Shown here piece after piece: positions 37,184 to 47,276 of a stretch of DNA of 64,000 nucleotides. This stretch comes from Agarivorans aestuarii (GTDB lineage Bacteria; Pseudomonadota; Gammaproteobacteria; Enterobacterales; Celerinatantimonadaceae): the NCBI RefSeq assembly GCF_019670125.1, contig NZ_AP023033.1, positions 248,001 through 312,000 of the forward strand, read 5' to 3'. Every line of letters starts with the position of its first letter. The first letter of the stretch is position 1. The position numbers were made by a program, and so were the translations under genes. The notes beneath the pieces are model-generated. The model worked only from the letters and a program-made list of their open reading frames with translations. It was not told the origin of the DNA and did not search any database.

Positions 37184-38104
37184 TTACCCATGTTTATTAG
37201 CCCATAAATGGAGTAATTCCACAGCAATGGTCGCTGCGGCCAATGCGGTCACTTCGCTATTATCATAGGCGGGCGCTACTTCTACTACGTCCATGCCGAC
37301 AATGTTTAAACCCTTTAAGCCACGCAAGATTTGCAGAATTCGATTGCTGCTTAAGCCGCCAGCAACTGGCGTGCCGGTGCCTGGCGCGTAGGCGGGATCT
37401 AAACAATCTATGTCGAAGCTAAGATAAACAGGCAAATCCGCCACTTGCTTACGTATGCTTTCTACCACTTGCTCAATGCTTAAGTTATTAGCTTGGTCAG
37501 AATCGATGACCGTGAATGGGTGGCCAACTCGCTCATACTCGGTGCGAATACCTACCTGTACTGAGTGAGCGGGATCGATTAAGCCTTCTTTGGGCGCATG
37601 GTAAAACATGGTGCCGTGGTCGTAGCGGCTACCTTCACTGTAGGTATCGGTGTGGGCATCAAAATGCACTAAGGCTAACTTTCCATGATGGTGTGCGTGA
37701 GCGCGCAACAGGGGCAGAGTAACAAAGTGATCGCCACCAAAGCTCAGCATGGTTTTTCCTGCTTGCAATAGCTGCTTGGCGTAAGCTTCGAGCCGTTCTA
37801 CAAATTGAGCTTGCTCGCCACAATCAAAGACTAAGTCACCGGCATCAACCAAACTCACTCGATCAAGCAATCTAAAATCCCAAGGCCAGCGCTTTTCTTC
37901 CCAAGCTAGGTTGACTGATGCGCGGCGAATGGCATCTGGACCCAATCGCGCACCGGATCGCCCGGTTGTGGCTAAGTCAAAAGGAAGACCTGTTATCACT
38001 ACGTCGGCATCACTTTGCTCGGGACGATGATCTAAGCGCTGTCGTAAAAAGGTGTTTGCGTTGGAGTACAGCGAGTAATCAGGATGATCGGCAAGCGTGC
38101 TCAT
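37184..38104 (-). CDS. speB: Agmatinase
   Basis: Binuclear Mn ureohydrolase converting agmatine to putrescine and urea. 306 residues as in E. coli SpeB. Metal motifs: [21 protein letters not shown], and [18 protein letters not shown]; the substrate segment [16 protein letters not shown] is intact. It feeds putrescine into the catabolic and transport genes around it, although speA is not in the window. CAATTCA-TTG-TGAATTG, a perfect dyad at 38133-38149, sits just upstream and may be an operator. Confidence 0.96.
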   Translation of the reverse strand: MSTLADHPDYSLYSNANTFLRQRLDHRPEQSDADVVITGLPFDLATTGRSGARLGPDAIRRASVNLAWEEKRWPWDFRLLDRVSLVDAGDLVFDCGEQAQFVERLEAYAKQLLQAGKTMLSFGGDHFVTLPLLRAHAHHHGKLALVHFDAHTDTYSEGSRYDHGTMFYHAPKEGLIDPAHSVQVGIRTEYERVGHPFTVIDSDQANNLSIEQVVESIRKQVADLPVYLSFDIDCLDPAYAPGTGTPVAGGLSSNRILQILRGLKGLNIVGMDVVEVAPAYDNSEVTALAAATIAVELLHLWANKHG

Positions 38105-38305
38105 TATTTATTCCTTGCTATAAAATAGTTAACAATTCATTGTGAATTGCTTCTCTAATTACTACAAGTGTTTTGTATAAAATGACATAGCTAGCTTATT
38201 AGTAGAAAATAGCGGGCTAATTGAGCAAGCAAACACTAGACACTAAAGAGCACTCTTCCTACACTGAATGAAGCTCTCACTACTTTTAGTTACACGGACG
38301 TTTAT

Positions 38306-39433
38306 ATGCCTAGGCCATTATTTTCATTCACCTTTTTACTCATACCCCTTGCTTTGGGGGGGATGGCAGTGAATGCATTGAGTCAGCATGCTGTTGCCGC
38401 AGATGATGAACTGTTTGCCGACACTGCGGTAAATGTGCAACAAGTAAAAGCTTTTGTGCCGGTATTAAGTGAGGATTATGCAGTTGAACGGCAGTTTGTT
38501 GGGCAAGTTATAGCTAAACAACGTGCAGACATTGGCTTTGAACTAGCAGGTAAAATATCCAAAATATTCGTAGATGAAGGCGAACGTGTTATACAAGGCG
38601 ATGTGTTGATGCAGCTAGACACTGAGCTGCTAGAAATTGAATACATAGACTTACAAGCACAACTACAACAATTAGCAGCAGATGCTGCTCTAGTTCAAGC
38701 TAACTTAAAACGGGTTAAGTCCCTTAAGAGCGACGGTTATGCCTCGGCGCAAAGTGTCGATGAGTTGGTTGCCCAGCAAAAATCCTTAAAAGCCAATAAA
38801 GCGCGTATCGACGCCTCAATTAAAGCTAATCGCACCCGCATTGAAAAATCCACATTACTGGCTCCTTATAACGGCATTATCGATAAACGAACGGTGTCGG
38901 AAGGTGCGGTAGTTGGTGCTTCTCAGCCAGTGCTCACGGTATTACAGCAAGGCGCCAACGAGGTAAAAGTAGGCGTGCCGGTGCGCTTGCTCGAGCAGGT
39001 TGATATGGTCACTCCTAAATCGGTGACAGTGGCTAAGCGTCATTATTCGGTAGATTTAGTGGCTGCGGGGGGGCAGGTTGACCCGGTTACTCGCACCGTA
39101 CAACTGCGGTTTGCTTTGCCTGATAACGATAGTTTGGTGAGTGGGCAATTGGCCTATTTAAATGTGGTGGAAACCGTTAAAGAGCCGGGTTATTGGGTGC
39201 CCGTGAGCGCGATTACCGATGGTGTGCGAGGCTTGTGGAATGTATATGCCATTGTGGCGCAAAGTGACGGCAGCTTTAAGTTAGAGCGCCGTGATGTAAG
39301 TGTGCGATATGCCACCGAAGAGCAAGCTTTTGTGAGAGGCGCGCTGCAGGCTGGCGAAGCCATCGTTGCCACAGGCATGCACCGTTACGTGCCCGGACAA
39401 ACTGTTAACCCAAGCAAGGCGCTTAGCCAATGA
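38306..39433 (+). CDS. RND periplasmic adaptor subunit
   Basis: 375 residues. N-terminal signal or anchor (LFSFTFLLIPLALGGMAVNA), lipoyl half IGFELAGKISKIFVDEGERV, a short coiled-coil hairpin (about residues 105-175), second lipoyl half LAPYNGIIDKRTVSEGAVVG, then a beta-barrel. It overlaps the next gene by 4 bp (ATGA), so the two are translationally coupled. No outer-membrane factor is adjacent. Confidence 0.9.
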   Translation: MPRPLFSFTFLLIPLALGGMAVNALSQHAVAADDELFADTAVNVQQVKAFVPVLSEDYAVERQFVGQVIAKQRADIGFELAGKISKIFVDEGERVIQGDVLMQLDTELLEIEYIDLQAQLQQLAADAALVQANLKRVKSLKSDGYASAQSVDELVAQQKSLKANKARIDASIKANRTRIEKSTLLAPYNGIIDKRTVSEGAVVGASQPVLTVLQQGANEVKVGVPVRLLEQVDMVTPKSVTVAKRHYSVDLVAAGGQVDPVTRTVQLRFALPDNDSLVSGQLAYLNVVETVKEPGYWVPVSAITDGVRGLWNVYAIVAQSDGSFKLERRDVSVRYATEEQAFVRGALQAGEAIVATGMHRYVPGQTVNPSKALSQ

Positions 39434-42400
39434 TTGCAGCTATTTATAATAATGGGCGTTTAATTTCCTTACTTATAGCGCTTATTTTGGTGGCTGGCAT
39501 GGGGGCTGTTAGCACCTTGCCGCGCAGCGAAGACCCTAAAATTACCAGCCGTTTTGCCAGTATTGTGACTCAATATCCCGGTGCGTCTGCAGAACGGGTT
39601 GAAGCCTTGGTGACCGAATTAATTGAAAACAAAATTCGCAAATTGCCAGAAATTAAACGGGTTCAATCCTCTTCTCGTCCTGGCTTTTCGGTGCTGCAAG
39701 TTGAGTTAAAAGATGAAGTCATCGATGTTGTCCCCGTATGGGCAAGGGTGCGTGATTTGGTGGGAGAACTCCCCCCCTTGTTGCCCTTGGGGAGTTCTGA
39801 ACCAGTAGTCGATGATGATCGAGGTTATGCGTTTACCACCTTGGTTGCACTGCGTTGGACAGGCCCCGGAGATACCGATTTAGCTATTCTTGGCCGCTAT
39901 GCTAAAGAGCTACAAAACCGTTTGCGCAATGTGGCAGGAACCGACTTTGTTGACTTACAAGGGCAGGGTGAAGAAGAAATACTGGTAGAAATTGAACCCT
40001 ACCAAGCGGGCGCCATGCAGCTAACCACTGACCAAGTGTCGCAAATTATCGCCGGAGCGGACGCTAAGGTATCGGCGGGCGAACTGACTAACGACAATAC
40101 ACGAATGCAACTAGAGCTGGAGGGTGAGCTTAACTCGCTAGAGCGGATTAAGAACATCCCTGTGAGCAGCGCCGACAATGGTTATGTATTCCGCCTAGGT
40201 GATCTCGCTAAAGTCACTCGCCAGCTTAAATCTCCGCCAGAGCAAATTGCCGTGGTAGAGCGCGATTATGCTGTGGTAGTGGGCATTAGAATGCTCTCTG
40301 AATATCGGGTGGATTTGTGGAGCGCTCGAGTTAACCAAGCGCTGGATGATTACCGCACCATCTTGCCTAGCAATGTCAGTGCAGACATCATTTTTGAACA
40401 AGATGGTTACACCGCTAAACGCCTTGGTGAGTTAGTGGTTAACGTGCTGATTGGTTTTGCCATTATCGTGGTGGTGTTGCTGCTTACCTTAGGTTGGCGT
40501 TCGGCGCTTATTGTTGGTTTGTCCTTGCCACTAACGGTAATGTTTACTTTAGCCTGCATGAAGTTTTACGGTTTGCCCATTCACCAAATGTCGGTAACTG
40601 GCTTGGTGGTTGCCTTGGGCATTATGGTGGACAACGCCATTGTCATGGCCGACACCATTGCTCAAAAACGTCAGCAGGGAAAAAGCGGCTTACAAGCGGT
40701 TAAAGAGTCTTTGGCTCATTTATGGTTACCCTTGTTGGGTTCAACCCTCACCACCATTCTGGCTTTCTTGCCGATTGTATTAATGCCAGGGCCCGCCGGT
40801 GAGTTTGTTGGTGGTATTGCGCTTAGCGTGATTTTCTCGCTAATTGGTTCTTACTTTATTTCGCATACCTTGGTGGCTATTTTCTCGGGCCATTTCTTAC
40901 CTTCTCAGCAAACCGCCGATCATTGGTACGAAAAAGGCGTGCAAGTTGCTTGGCTCAGCGGTGCCTTTAAAGCCTGTTTACGCACAAGTCTGCGCTACCC
41001 TAAATTGGCGATTATTGTTGTATCAAGCCTGCCAGTTTTGGGTTTTTACAGCGCTGGCAGTTTAACCGAGCAGTTCTTTCCGCCGTCTGATCGTGACATG
41101 TTCCAAATTGAAGTGTACATGGCGCCGCAGTCGAGTATTTATGCCACCGAACGTTTGACCGAAAAGCTAACTGAGCATCTATATGCTAAAGAAGGTATTA
41201 GCTCGGTGAGTTGGTTTGTAGGCAATAATGCACCATCGTTTTACTACAATTTGATGCTGCGCCAGCAGGGTGCCAAAAACTACGCGCAAGCAATGATTAA
41301 GACTGACGACTTTAGAGCTGCTAACGATCTTATTCCTAAGTTACAAGTCGAGTTTGATTTGCTCTATCCCGAAGCGCAAATTTTAGTCAGGAAGCTAGAA
41401 CAGGGTCCTCCTTTTAATGCTCCGATTGAGTTGCGGGTTTATGGTCCAAACCTAGATAAACTTAAAGAACTGGGTGATCAATACCGGCGCATTCTTTCCG
41501 AGATCCCACACGTTACTCATACGCGCGCTACTTTGTTGGCGGGCACGCCCAAGGTGTGGTTAAAAGTTAATGAAGAAGCATCTCGCTTAAGCGGCATTGT
41601 ATTAACCGATATTGCTGGTCAGTTACAGGCAAACCTACAAGGCCGTATTAACGGTAGTGTGCTCGAGGCCAGTGAGTCTTTGCCGGTGCGGATTCGTTTG
41701 GCCGATGAGCAACGTAAACACGTTGAGAACTTAGGTGATATAACCCTTACCAGCCAAATAGCCGGGAATATACCGCTAGCGTCTATTGCTGAACTAGATA
41801 TTCGCCCCAGTCGCGGCGAAATACCGCGCCGGAACGGTAAACGAGTAAATACCGTAGAAGGTTATTTGCAAACCGATATTCTGCCTGAGCAAGTGCTAGA
41901 AGTATTTCGGGAACATCTAGAGCAAGCCGATATTCCGCTTCCCGCTGGATACAGCTTGGAGTTTGGTGGTGAAGGCGCCGAGCGTAATGAGGCAGTGGGC
42001 AATTTATTGGCCAGTGTTGGCATTATCGCGGTGCTACTGATTACTGTAGTGGTGCTGTCGTTTAACTCCTTCCGTTTAAGCTTCTTGATTATGATTACTG
42101 CGATTCAAGCGGCAGGTTTGGGTTTATTAAGTGTATTTATATTTAATTACCCCTTCGGTTTTACCGTTATTATTGGGCTACTAGGTTTGGTGGGCTTAGC
42201 GATTAACGCGGCCATTGTGATTGTCGCCGAGCTTAAATCCGATGCCAAAGCCTGCGCTGGCGATCATGAATCCATATGTTTTGGGGTGCTTAGTTGTACT
42301 CGGCATATTACTTCTACCACCATCACCACAGTGGGTGGCTTCTTACCGCTAATTTTAGAAGGTGGCGGTTTTTGGCCGCCGTTTGCGGTGGCCATTGCTG

Positions 42401-42516
42401 GTGGTACGGTGCTTACCACTATGCTGTCATTCTTCTTTGTGCCAGTGGTCTTTTCGATAATTGCCAAAGGCAAACGCAAAATCCCATCGGTAGGTGAACC
42501 AACAGTGGCGCATTAG
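39430..42516 (+). CDS. RND family inner-membrane transporter
   Basis: 1028 residues with the RND architecture: helix 1, porter domain, helix block containing VVALGIMVDNAIVMADTIAQ with the proton-relay Asp, second porter domain and the C-terminal block (GLVGLAINAAIVIVAELKSD). The opening LPRSEDPKITSRFASIVTQY fits the VexF/AcrB-like HAE1 group seen in two-gene RND operons. It must borrow a TolC-type channel; one candidate lies at 29319-30722. Ends at a strong terminator. Confidence 0.92.
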   Translation: MIAAIYNNGRLISLLIALILVAGMGAVSTLPRSEDPKITSRFASIVTQYPGASAERVEALVTELIENKIRKLPEIKRVQSSSRPGFSVLQVELKDEVIDVVPVWARVRDLVGELPPLLPLGSSEPVVDDDRGYAFTTLVALRWTGPGDTDLAILGRYAKELQNRLRNVAGTDFVDLQGQGEEEILVEIEPYQAGAMQLTTDQVSQIIAGADAKVSAGELTNDNTRMQLELEGELNSLERIKNIPVSSADNGYVFRLGDLAKVTRQLKSPPEQIAVVERDYAVVVGIRMLSEYRVDLWSARVNQALDDYRTILPSNVSADIIFEQDGYTAKRLGELVVNVLIGFAIIVVVLLLTLGWRSALIVGLSLPLTVMFTLACMKFYGLPIHQMSVTGLVVALGIMVDNAIVMADTIAQKRQQGKSGLQAVKESLAHLWLPLLGSTLTTILAFLPIVLMPGPAGEFVGGIALSVIFSLIGSYFISHTLVAIFSGHFLPSQQTADHWYEKGVQVAWLSGAFKACLRTSLRYPKLAIIVVSSLPVLGFYSAGSLTEQFFPPSDRDMFQIEVYMAPQSSIYATERLTEKLTEHLYAKEGISSVSWFVGNNAPSFYYNLMLRQQGAKNYAQAMIKTDDFRAANDLIPKLQVEFDLLYPEAQILVRKLEQGPPFNAPIELRVYGPNLDKLKELGDQYRRILSEIPHVTHTRATLLAGTPKVWLKVNEEASRLSGIVLTDIAGQLQANLQGRINGSVLEASESLPVRIRLADEQRKHVENLGDITLTSQIAGNIPLASIAELDIRPSRGEIPRRNGKRVNTVEGYLQTDILPEQVLEVFREHLEQADIPLPAGYSLEFGGEGAERNEAVGNLLASVGIIAVLLITVVVLSFNSFRLSFLIMITAIQAAGLGLLSVFIFNYPFGFTVIIGLLGLVGLAINAAIVIVAELKSDAKACAGDHESICFGVLSCTRHITSTTITTVGGFLPLILEGGGFWPPFAVAIAGGTVLTTMLSFFFVPVVFSIIAKGKRKIPSVGEPTVAH

Positions 42517-42529
42517 TAAAGCCTCAATG

Positions 42530-42562
42530 ATAAAAAAAGCCGCTAAAGCGGCTTTTTTTATC
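42530..42562. terminator. Bidirectional terminator between the RND and puuR genes
   Basis: AAAAAAAGCCGCT-AA-AGCGGCTTTTTTT, symmetrical, ending both the RND operon and the long minus-strand polyamine operon. Confidence 0.92.
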
Positions 42563-42585
42563 AGTATTTTTAGTCTTAACAGAGC

Positions 42586-43128
42586 TTAGAAAGTAGGTGG
42601 CGTCGCGGCGCTGATGAGCTCACACTCTTCCTTGCTTTTATTGCGAAAGCGATGTGGCTTACGGGTTTCAAAGTAATAAGAATCTCCAGCTTTTAGCACT
42701 TTAGATTTGCTGCCTACGGTAATTTCAATTTCTCCGCGGATTACAATGCCACCTTCTTCACCTTCGTGTTGAATAAACTCGGTGCCAGTATCGGCGCCTG
42801 GCGGGTAAATCTCGCGCAAAATCGCCAGTTGTCGGCCATTGTGTTTACTACCAACCAATAACATTTTGACCTTGCCGTCACCGAGGTCGGTAAGTTCTTC
42901 GGCGCTATAGAAAATCTTGTCGTCACTTTCCATTTCAAGGGTGAAAAACTCGCCCATTGAAATAGGAATAGCATCAAGTATTTTTTTTAAAGAGCCTACC
43001 GAAGGGTTAACTTGGTTTTGCTCAATTTGCGAGATCATGCTGTTAGTGACCCCGCTTAATTTGGCCAGTTCGCGTTGCGAAATGCCGCGCATTAGGCGAA
43101 TACTTTTAAGGCGTTTTCCAACATCCAT
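42586..43128 (-). CDS. puuR: XRE-cupin regulator, PuuR-like
   Basis: 180 residues: an XRE helix-turn-helix (RLKSIRLMRGISQRELAKLS, NSMISQIEQNQVNPSVGSLK) followed by a C-terminal cupin (EFIQHEGEEGGIVIRGEIEI, HRFRNKS). Length, domain order and the final ISAATPPTF match E. coli PuuR, the putrescine-responsive repressor. It is the last gene of the operon, so its level follows that of the transport genes, which suggests feedback control. Confidence 0.88.
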   Translation of the reverse strand: MDVGKRLKSIRLMRGISQRELAKLSGVTNSMISQIEQNQVNPSVGSLKKILDAIPISMGEFFTLEMESDDKIFYSAEELTDLGDGKVKMLLVGSKHNGRQLAILREIYPPGADTGTEFIQHEGEEGGIVIRGEIEITVGSKSKVLKAGDSYYFETRKPHRFRNKSKEECELISAATPPTF

Positions 43129-43155
43129 TAAGTTTTATTCCTCAAAATTCAACGC

Positions 43156-44001
43156 CTATTTAGCATTGCTAATCTTTAATTCTAGCAAGCGGCGTTTTTC
43201 TGCTTTGGCCATTAACCACCAAGCAATAAAAGTAGCGACAGATACTACACCAATAATCAGGGTAGCTAGGGCATTAATTTTGGGACTTACCCCTAACCTT
43301 ACGCTAGAAAACACCACCATCGGCAAGGTTGTGGCACTTGGGCCGGATACAAAGCTGGCAATTACTAGGTCATCTAAAGATAAAGTGAAGGCCAATAACC
43401 AGCCGGCCACTAAGGCAGGAAGAATTGTCGGCAGGGTGATAACGAAAAACACTTTAAAAGGCGTCGCCCCCAAATCCATGGCGGCTTCTTCGATGCTTTT
43501 ATCTAGCTCGCGTAAGCGCGAGCTCACCACCACCGATACATAGGCTGTACAGAAGGTGACGTGGGCAATCCAAATAGTTAGCATGCCGCGTTGGCTAAAT
43601 AGATCAAATACTTGGCCTAAAGAAATAAACAGCAATAACAGGCTTAAGCCGGTGATAACTTCTGGCATCACCAGTGGGGCAGTAATCATAAAGGCAAAGC
43701 TGGTTTCGCCTCTAAATTTGCTATAGCGGGTCATCACAAAGGCAGCAAGGGTACCTAATACTACAGCTGCGGAGGCAGATAAAAAGCCAATGAGTAAGCT
43801 TAAACTAATGCCATTCATTAGTAGCGAGTCGTTAAACAACGCCCCATACCACTTGGTAGAAAAGCCACTCCACACCGTCACTAAACGGTTAGCGTTAAAC
43901 GAGTAAGCGATAAGGCTTAAAATCGGCAGGTATAAAAAGGCCAAGCCAAGGCTGAGTATCAGCCACTTCCACTTAGTTTTGTAAACCGGGATCGCGTCCA
44001 T
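43156..44001 (-). CDS. potI: Putrescine ABC transporter permease PotI
   Basis: 281 residues, the E. coli PotI length, six membrane helices and the EAA loop EEAAMDLGATPFKVFFVITL that docks with the ATPase. Its ATG overlaps the potH stop (TAATG), so translation is coupled. Part of the potFGHI uptake system for putrescine. Confidence 0.94.
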   Translation of the reverse strand: MDAIPVYKTKWKWLILSLGLAFLYLPILSLIAYSFNANRLVTVWSGFSTKWYGALFNDSLLMNGISLSLLIGFLSASAAVVLGTLAAFVMTRYSKFRGETSFAFMITAPLVMPEVITGLSLLLLFISLGQVFDLFSQRGMLTIWIAHVTFCTAYVSVVVSSRLRELDKSIEEAAMDLGATPFKVFFVITLPTILPALVAGWLLAFTLSLDDLVIASFVSGPSATTLPMVVFSSVRLGVSPKINALATLIIGVVSVATFIAWWLMAKAEKRRLLELKISNAK

Positions 44002-44924
44002 TAGCTGGCCTCCAATTCACGTTTTTGATAACGATAAAAGAACATAATCGGCACCATTAATAGCAATAACATCACCGAAGCTACGGCTGATGCAACAGGC
44101 CAGTCACGGTTATTAAAGAACTCTTGCCATAGCACCTTACCAATAAGAATTGAGTCGGGCCCACCCAGTAACTCAGGGATAACAAACTCACCTACAGCGG
44201 GAATAAATACCAACATTGAGCCTGCGATAATGCCGGCTTTTGTTAGTGGCAATAGCACTTTGAATAATACAGTTAGGGTGGAGGCACCTAGATCACGTGC
44301 CGCTTCTATCAGGGAATAATCAACCCGCATAAGTGCGGTGTATAAGGGCAGGATCATAAACGGCAAATAGGTATACACAATGCCAATATAAACCGCTGTG
44401 TCGGTGTGCAGTATTTGTAGCGGTTCATCGATAACACCTACGTAGAGCAAGATGTTGTTTAAGAAGCCATTGTTTTTAAGAATACCTATCCAGGCATAAA
44501 CCCGAATTAAAAAGCTGGTCCACGAGGGGAGAATAATCAGCATCAGCAGAATATTTCTGTTTGCTGGGCTGGAATGCACGATGGCCCAGGCCATTGGAAA
44601 GCCGATAACAAAACACAAAAAGGTGGAAATCGAAGCAATGCGTACCGACTGCAAGTAGGAGCTAATGTAGAGATCGTCTTCGATTAAATAGCCATAGTTG
44701 CCTAAGTTGAGCAGTATTTGTACTTGCTCATCCACCATCGTGATTAACTCACTATAGGGAGGAATGGCAATCATTGCCTCGGCAAAACTGATTTTAAAGA
44801 CGATAAAGAACGGCATTAAAAAGAATAAAAATAGCCAAAAGTAAGGCACCGCCATAATGGCGCAGCGCCCACTTGGCACCCAGCGATGAAGCCTTTGTTT
44901 AAGTTTATTGCTAAGCATGGTCAT
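44001..44924 (-). CDS. potH: Putrescine ABC transporter permease PotH
   Basis: 307 residues from the ATG at 44924, which overlaps the potG stop as ATGA; a longer frame to 44981 would run into potG. Six helices and the EAA loop IEAARDLGASTLTVLFKVLL. Partner of PotI in the membrane pore. Helix 1 starts after a short basic N-terminus (NKLKQRLHRW). Confidence 0.94.
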   Translation of the reverse strand: MTMLSNKLKQRLHRWVPSGRCAIMAVPYFWLFLFFLMPFFIVFKISFAEAMIAIPPYSELITMVDEQVQILLNLGNYGYLIEDDLYISSYLQSVRIASISTFLCFVIGFPMAWAIVHSSPANRNILLMLIILPSWTSFLIRVYAWIGILKNNGFLNNILLYVGVIDEPLQILHTDTAVYIGIVYTYLPFMILPLYTALMRVDYSLIEAARDLGASTLTVLFKVLLPLTKAGIIAGSMLVFIPAVGEFVIPELLGGPDSILIGKVLWQEFFNNRDWPVASAVASVMLLLLMVPIMFFYRYQKRELEAS

Positions 44925-46060
44925 ATTTTGAGTACCACGCAGCTGTCGGCTTGCCAGCATAAGTACACTTGGTCTTCCCAAGTTGGCATATTGTTGCGGT
45001 GGCGGCTGCTATTAGGCATAGCGGCGGTGACCCGTTTACCACTGGCTAACCGCACATAGTAAATAGACTGATCGCCAAGATAGGCGATGTCTTCTACCTT
45101 GCCTTGGCATACATTGTTATGGCGCCCTTTAAGGGTTTTGAAAATACTCATTTTTTCAGGGCGAACAGCCACCATGAACGGAACGCCAGGAGCTGATGAT
45201 ACGCCGTGATTTAAGCTAATCGGGTAACCAAGCTCTGGGCTGTCAATAGTCGCGCTGTCGTTATCATTGTCACGCAACACTCCCTCAAATACGTTTACAG
45301 AGCCAATAAACTCGGCACTAAAACGTGAGTTAGGGTATTCGTAAATTTCTTCCGGCTCGCCCACTTGAATAAACTGGCCGCGATTCATAATGGCAATGCG
45401 GCTTGCCATGGTCATGGCTTCTTCTTGGTCGTGAGTTACCATTACACAGGTAACGCCAACCTTTTCTAGAATATCCACTACTTCAAGCTGCATTTGACCA
45501 CGCAGGTTTTTATCTAGTGCACCCATCGGTTCGTCTAACAGTAACAGTTTTGGACGTTTAGCTAGGCTACGTGCCAGTGCCACGCGTTGGCGTTGCCCAC
45601 CCGATAATTGATGCGGTTTGCGGCGAGCGTAGTCTTTCATGCGCACTAGCTCGAGCATCTTAGCTACGGTTGCGCCAATTTCATCTTTGGGCAACTTGTC
45701 TTGTTTTAGGCCAAAGGCGATGTTTTGTTCCACGGTCATGTGGGGAAATAGCGCATAGGATTGAAACATCATATTCACTGGGCGCTGATGTGGAGGTACG
45801 CCAATCAGCTCTTGGCCATCGAGAATAATTTTGCCAGCACTGGGCTTTTCGAAGCCAGCTAACAACCTTAGTAAAGTGGATTTACCACAACCCGATGCAC
45901 CTAATAAGGCAAAAATTTCGCCCTTGTTTATGGTTAGGCTTACGTTGTCTACAGCTATTGCGCCGTCGTAATCTTTACTTAAATTTTCAATCTGTAACAA
46001 AGGTTCCGGGACTTTTTCGCCATCAACAGGAAGCTTTGAAATGTGTGACACCGCAGCCAT
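44921..46060 (-). CDS. potG: Putrescine ABC transporter ATP-binding protein PotG
   Basis: 379 residues from the ATG at 46060, which has GGAGG seven bases upstream; the frame extends to 46099 without a ribosome site. Walker A GASGCGKST at residues 54-62, signature LSGGQRQRVALARSLAKRPK, Walker B LLLLDEP, and the C-terminal TOBE regulatory domain of the polyamine/sulfate importer ATPases. A terminator-like hairpin separates it from potF. Confidence 0.95.
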   Translation of the reverse strand: MAAVSHISKLPVDGEKVPEPLLQIENLSKDYDGAIAVDNVSLTINKGEIFALLGASGCGKSTLLRLLAGFEKPSAGKIILDGQELIGVPPHQRPVNMMFQSYALFPHMTVEQNIAFGLKQDKLPKDEIGATVAKMLELVRMKDYARRKPHQLSGGQRQRVALARSLAKRPKLLLLDEPMGALDKNLRGQMQLEVVDILEKVGVTCVMVTHDQEEAMTMASRIAIMNRGQFIQVGEPEEIYEYPNSRFSAEFIGSVNVFEGVLRDNDNDSATIDSPELGYPISLNHGVSSAPGVPFMVAVRPEKMSIFKTLKGRHNNVCQGKVEDIAYLGDQSIYYVRLASGKRVTAAMPNSSRHRNNMPTWEDQVYLCWQADSCVVLKI

Positions 46061-46080
46061 TGCGGATCCTCCATAAAGAA

Positions 46081-46115
46081 TCAAAAACGCACTTGCCACC
46101 CAAGGGTGGCAAGTG
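46081..46115 (-). terminator. Intercistronic terminator/attenuator between potF and potG
   Basis: CACTTGCCACCC/GGGTGGCAAGTG, a 12-bp inverted repeat at 46090-46115, followed on the minus strand by CGTTTTTG. It should stop part of the transcripts, or protect the potF 3' end, so that binding protein exceeds the membrane components, as in many ABC operons. Confidence 0.75.
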
Positions 46116-46120
46116 ATTAC

Positions 46121-47230
46121 TTAGTTTTGAAGAAACTTAGTCCAAGAGCGTGTCAGAGTTCGAGACGCTTTTGCTGGCATTACCTTGGCTCCATATAATT
46201 TAGCCAAGGTTTCGTCACTTGGATAGATACCCGGATGTTCAATAATTTCTGGATCAATAAACTCTTTAGAGGCAGGCGTTGGGTTGGCATACCATACGTA
46301 GTTAGAGATCTCCGAAATTACCTTAGGTTGCAGTAAAAAGTTAATGAATTTGTGTGCATTATCTTTATGTGGTGCATCCGCTGGAATGGCCATTAGGTCA
46401 AACCAGGCTAAGGCCCCTTCTTGCGGGATAACATACTCAACCACTACTCCGTTATCGGCTTCGGCAGCACGATCTGAGGCTTGCAGTACATCACCTGACC
46501 AGCCAATGGCCACACAAATGTCACCGTTCGCTAAGTCGTTAATGTATTGCGAAGAGTGAAAATAAGTCACATAAGGGCGTACTGATTTGAGCAGTTTGTA
46601 AGCCTCGCCAGTGTCTTTGTAGTCGTTCGGATCAACACTGTTTGGATCTTTACCTACGTAATGCAGCGCTGCTGCAAATAACTCGGTAGGAGCATTTAAA
46701 AATGCTACTCCACAGCTTTGTAGTTTTTCCATGTTTTCTGGCTTAAATACCAGATCCCAACTATCTACTGGGGCGTCGTCACCTAATACTTCTTTAACTT
46801 TGTCTACGTTGTAACCTAAACCTGTGGTTCCCCAAAGGTAAGGCACTGCATATTGATTATCCGGATCTGCAGTTTCATCAAGCATTGACATGATTTTATC
46901 ATCTAAGTTGGCGTAATTACTCAACTTTGTTTTATCTAATTTGATAAACGCACCAGCCTGAACTTGGCGGGCTAAAAAGTCTGAGGTTGGCACCACAATG
47001 TCAAAACCGGTTGAGCCGGAAAGAATCTTGGCTTCAAGTACTTCGTTTGAATCGAATACATCGTAAACCACTTTAATGCCGGTTTCGGCTTCAAACTGGG
47101 CGATGGTATCTTCGGCGATATAGTCAGACCAGTTGTACACATTAAGTACTTTTTCTTCGGCTGCCTGCAGGGTAAACGCGCTGGCAGTTAACAGGGAGGC
47201 TAGGGTTAGGGTAAAGCTAGCGTTTTTCAT
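46121..47230 (-). CDS. potF: Putrescine-binding periplasmic protein PotF
   Basis: 369 residues from the ATG at 47230 (GGAG upstream), close to the 370 of E. coli PotF. Signal peptide MKNASFTLTLASLLTASAFT ends near LQA. The PotD/PotF fold is clear from LNVYNWSDYIAEDTIAQFE, GFDIVVPTSDFLARQ, PYLWGTTGLGYN and CVAIGWSGDV. It delivers putrescine to PotGHI. Confidence 0.95.
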   Translation of the reverse strand: MKNASFTLTLASLLTASAFTLQAAEEKVLNVYNWSDYIAEDTIAQFEAETGIKVVYDVFDSNEVLEAKILSGSTGFDIVVPTSDFLARQVQAGAFIKLDKTKLSNYANLDDKIMSMLDETADPDNQYAVPYLWGTTGLGYNVDKVKEVLGDDAPVDSWDLVFKPENMEKLQSCGVAFLNAPTELFAAALHYVGKDPNSVDPNDYKDTGEAYKLLKSVRPYVTYFHSSQYINDLANGDICVAIGWSGDVLQASDRAAEADNGVVVEYVIPQEGALAWFDLMAIPADAPHKDNAHKFINFLLQPKVISEISNYVWYANPTPASKEFIDPEIIEHPGIYPSDETLAKLYGAKVMPAKASRTLTRSWTKFLQN

Positions 47231-47276
47231 GTTGTTCTCCAAATCCTTGTGGTGATTGCTCGTACTGCTTCGCGGA

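Noticed and set aside
42917-43543. 208-aa plus-strand ORF
   Set aside because: It lies antisense across puuR and potI, both well-supported genes, and has no ribosome site or recognisable domain.
44925-44981. N-terminal extension of potH
   Set aside because: It would lie inside potG; the ATGA overlap at 44921-44924 gives the normal start.
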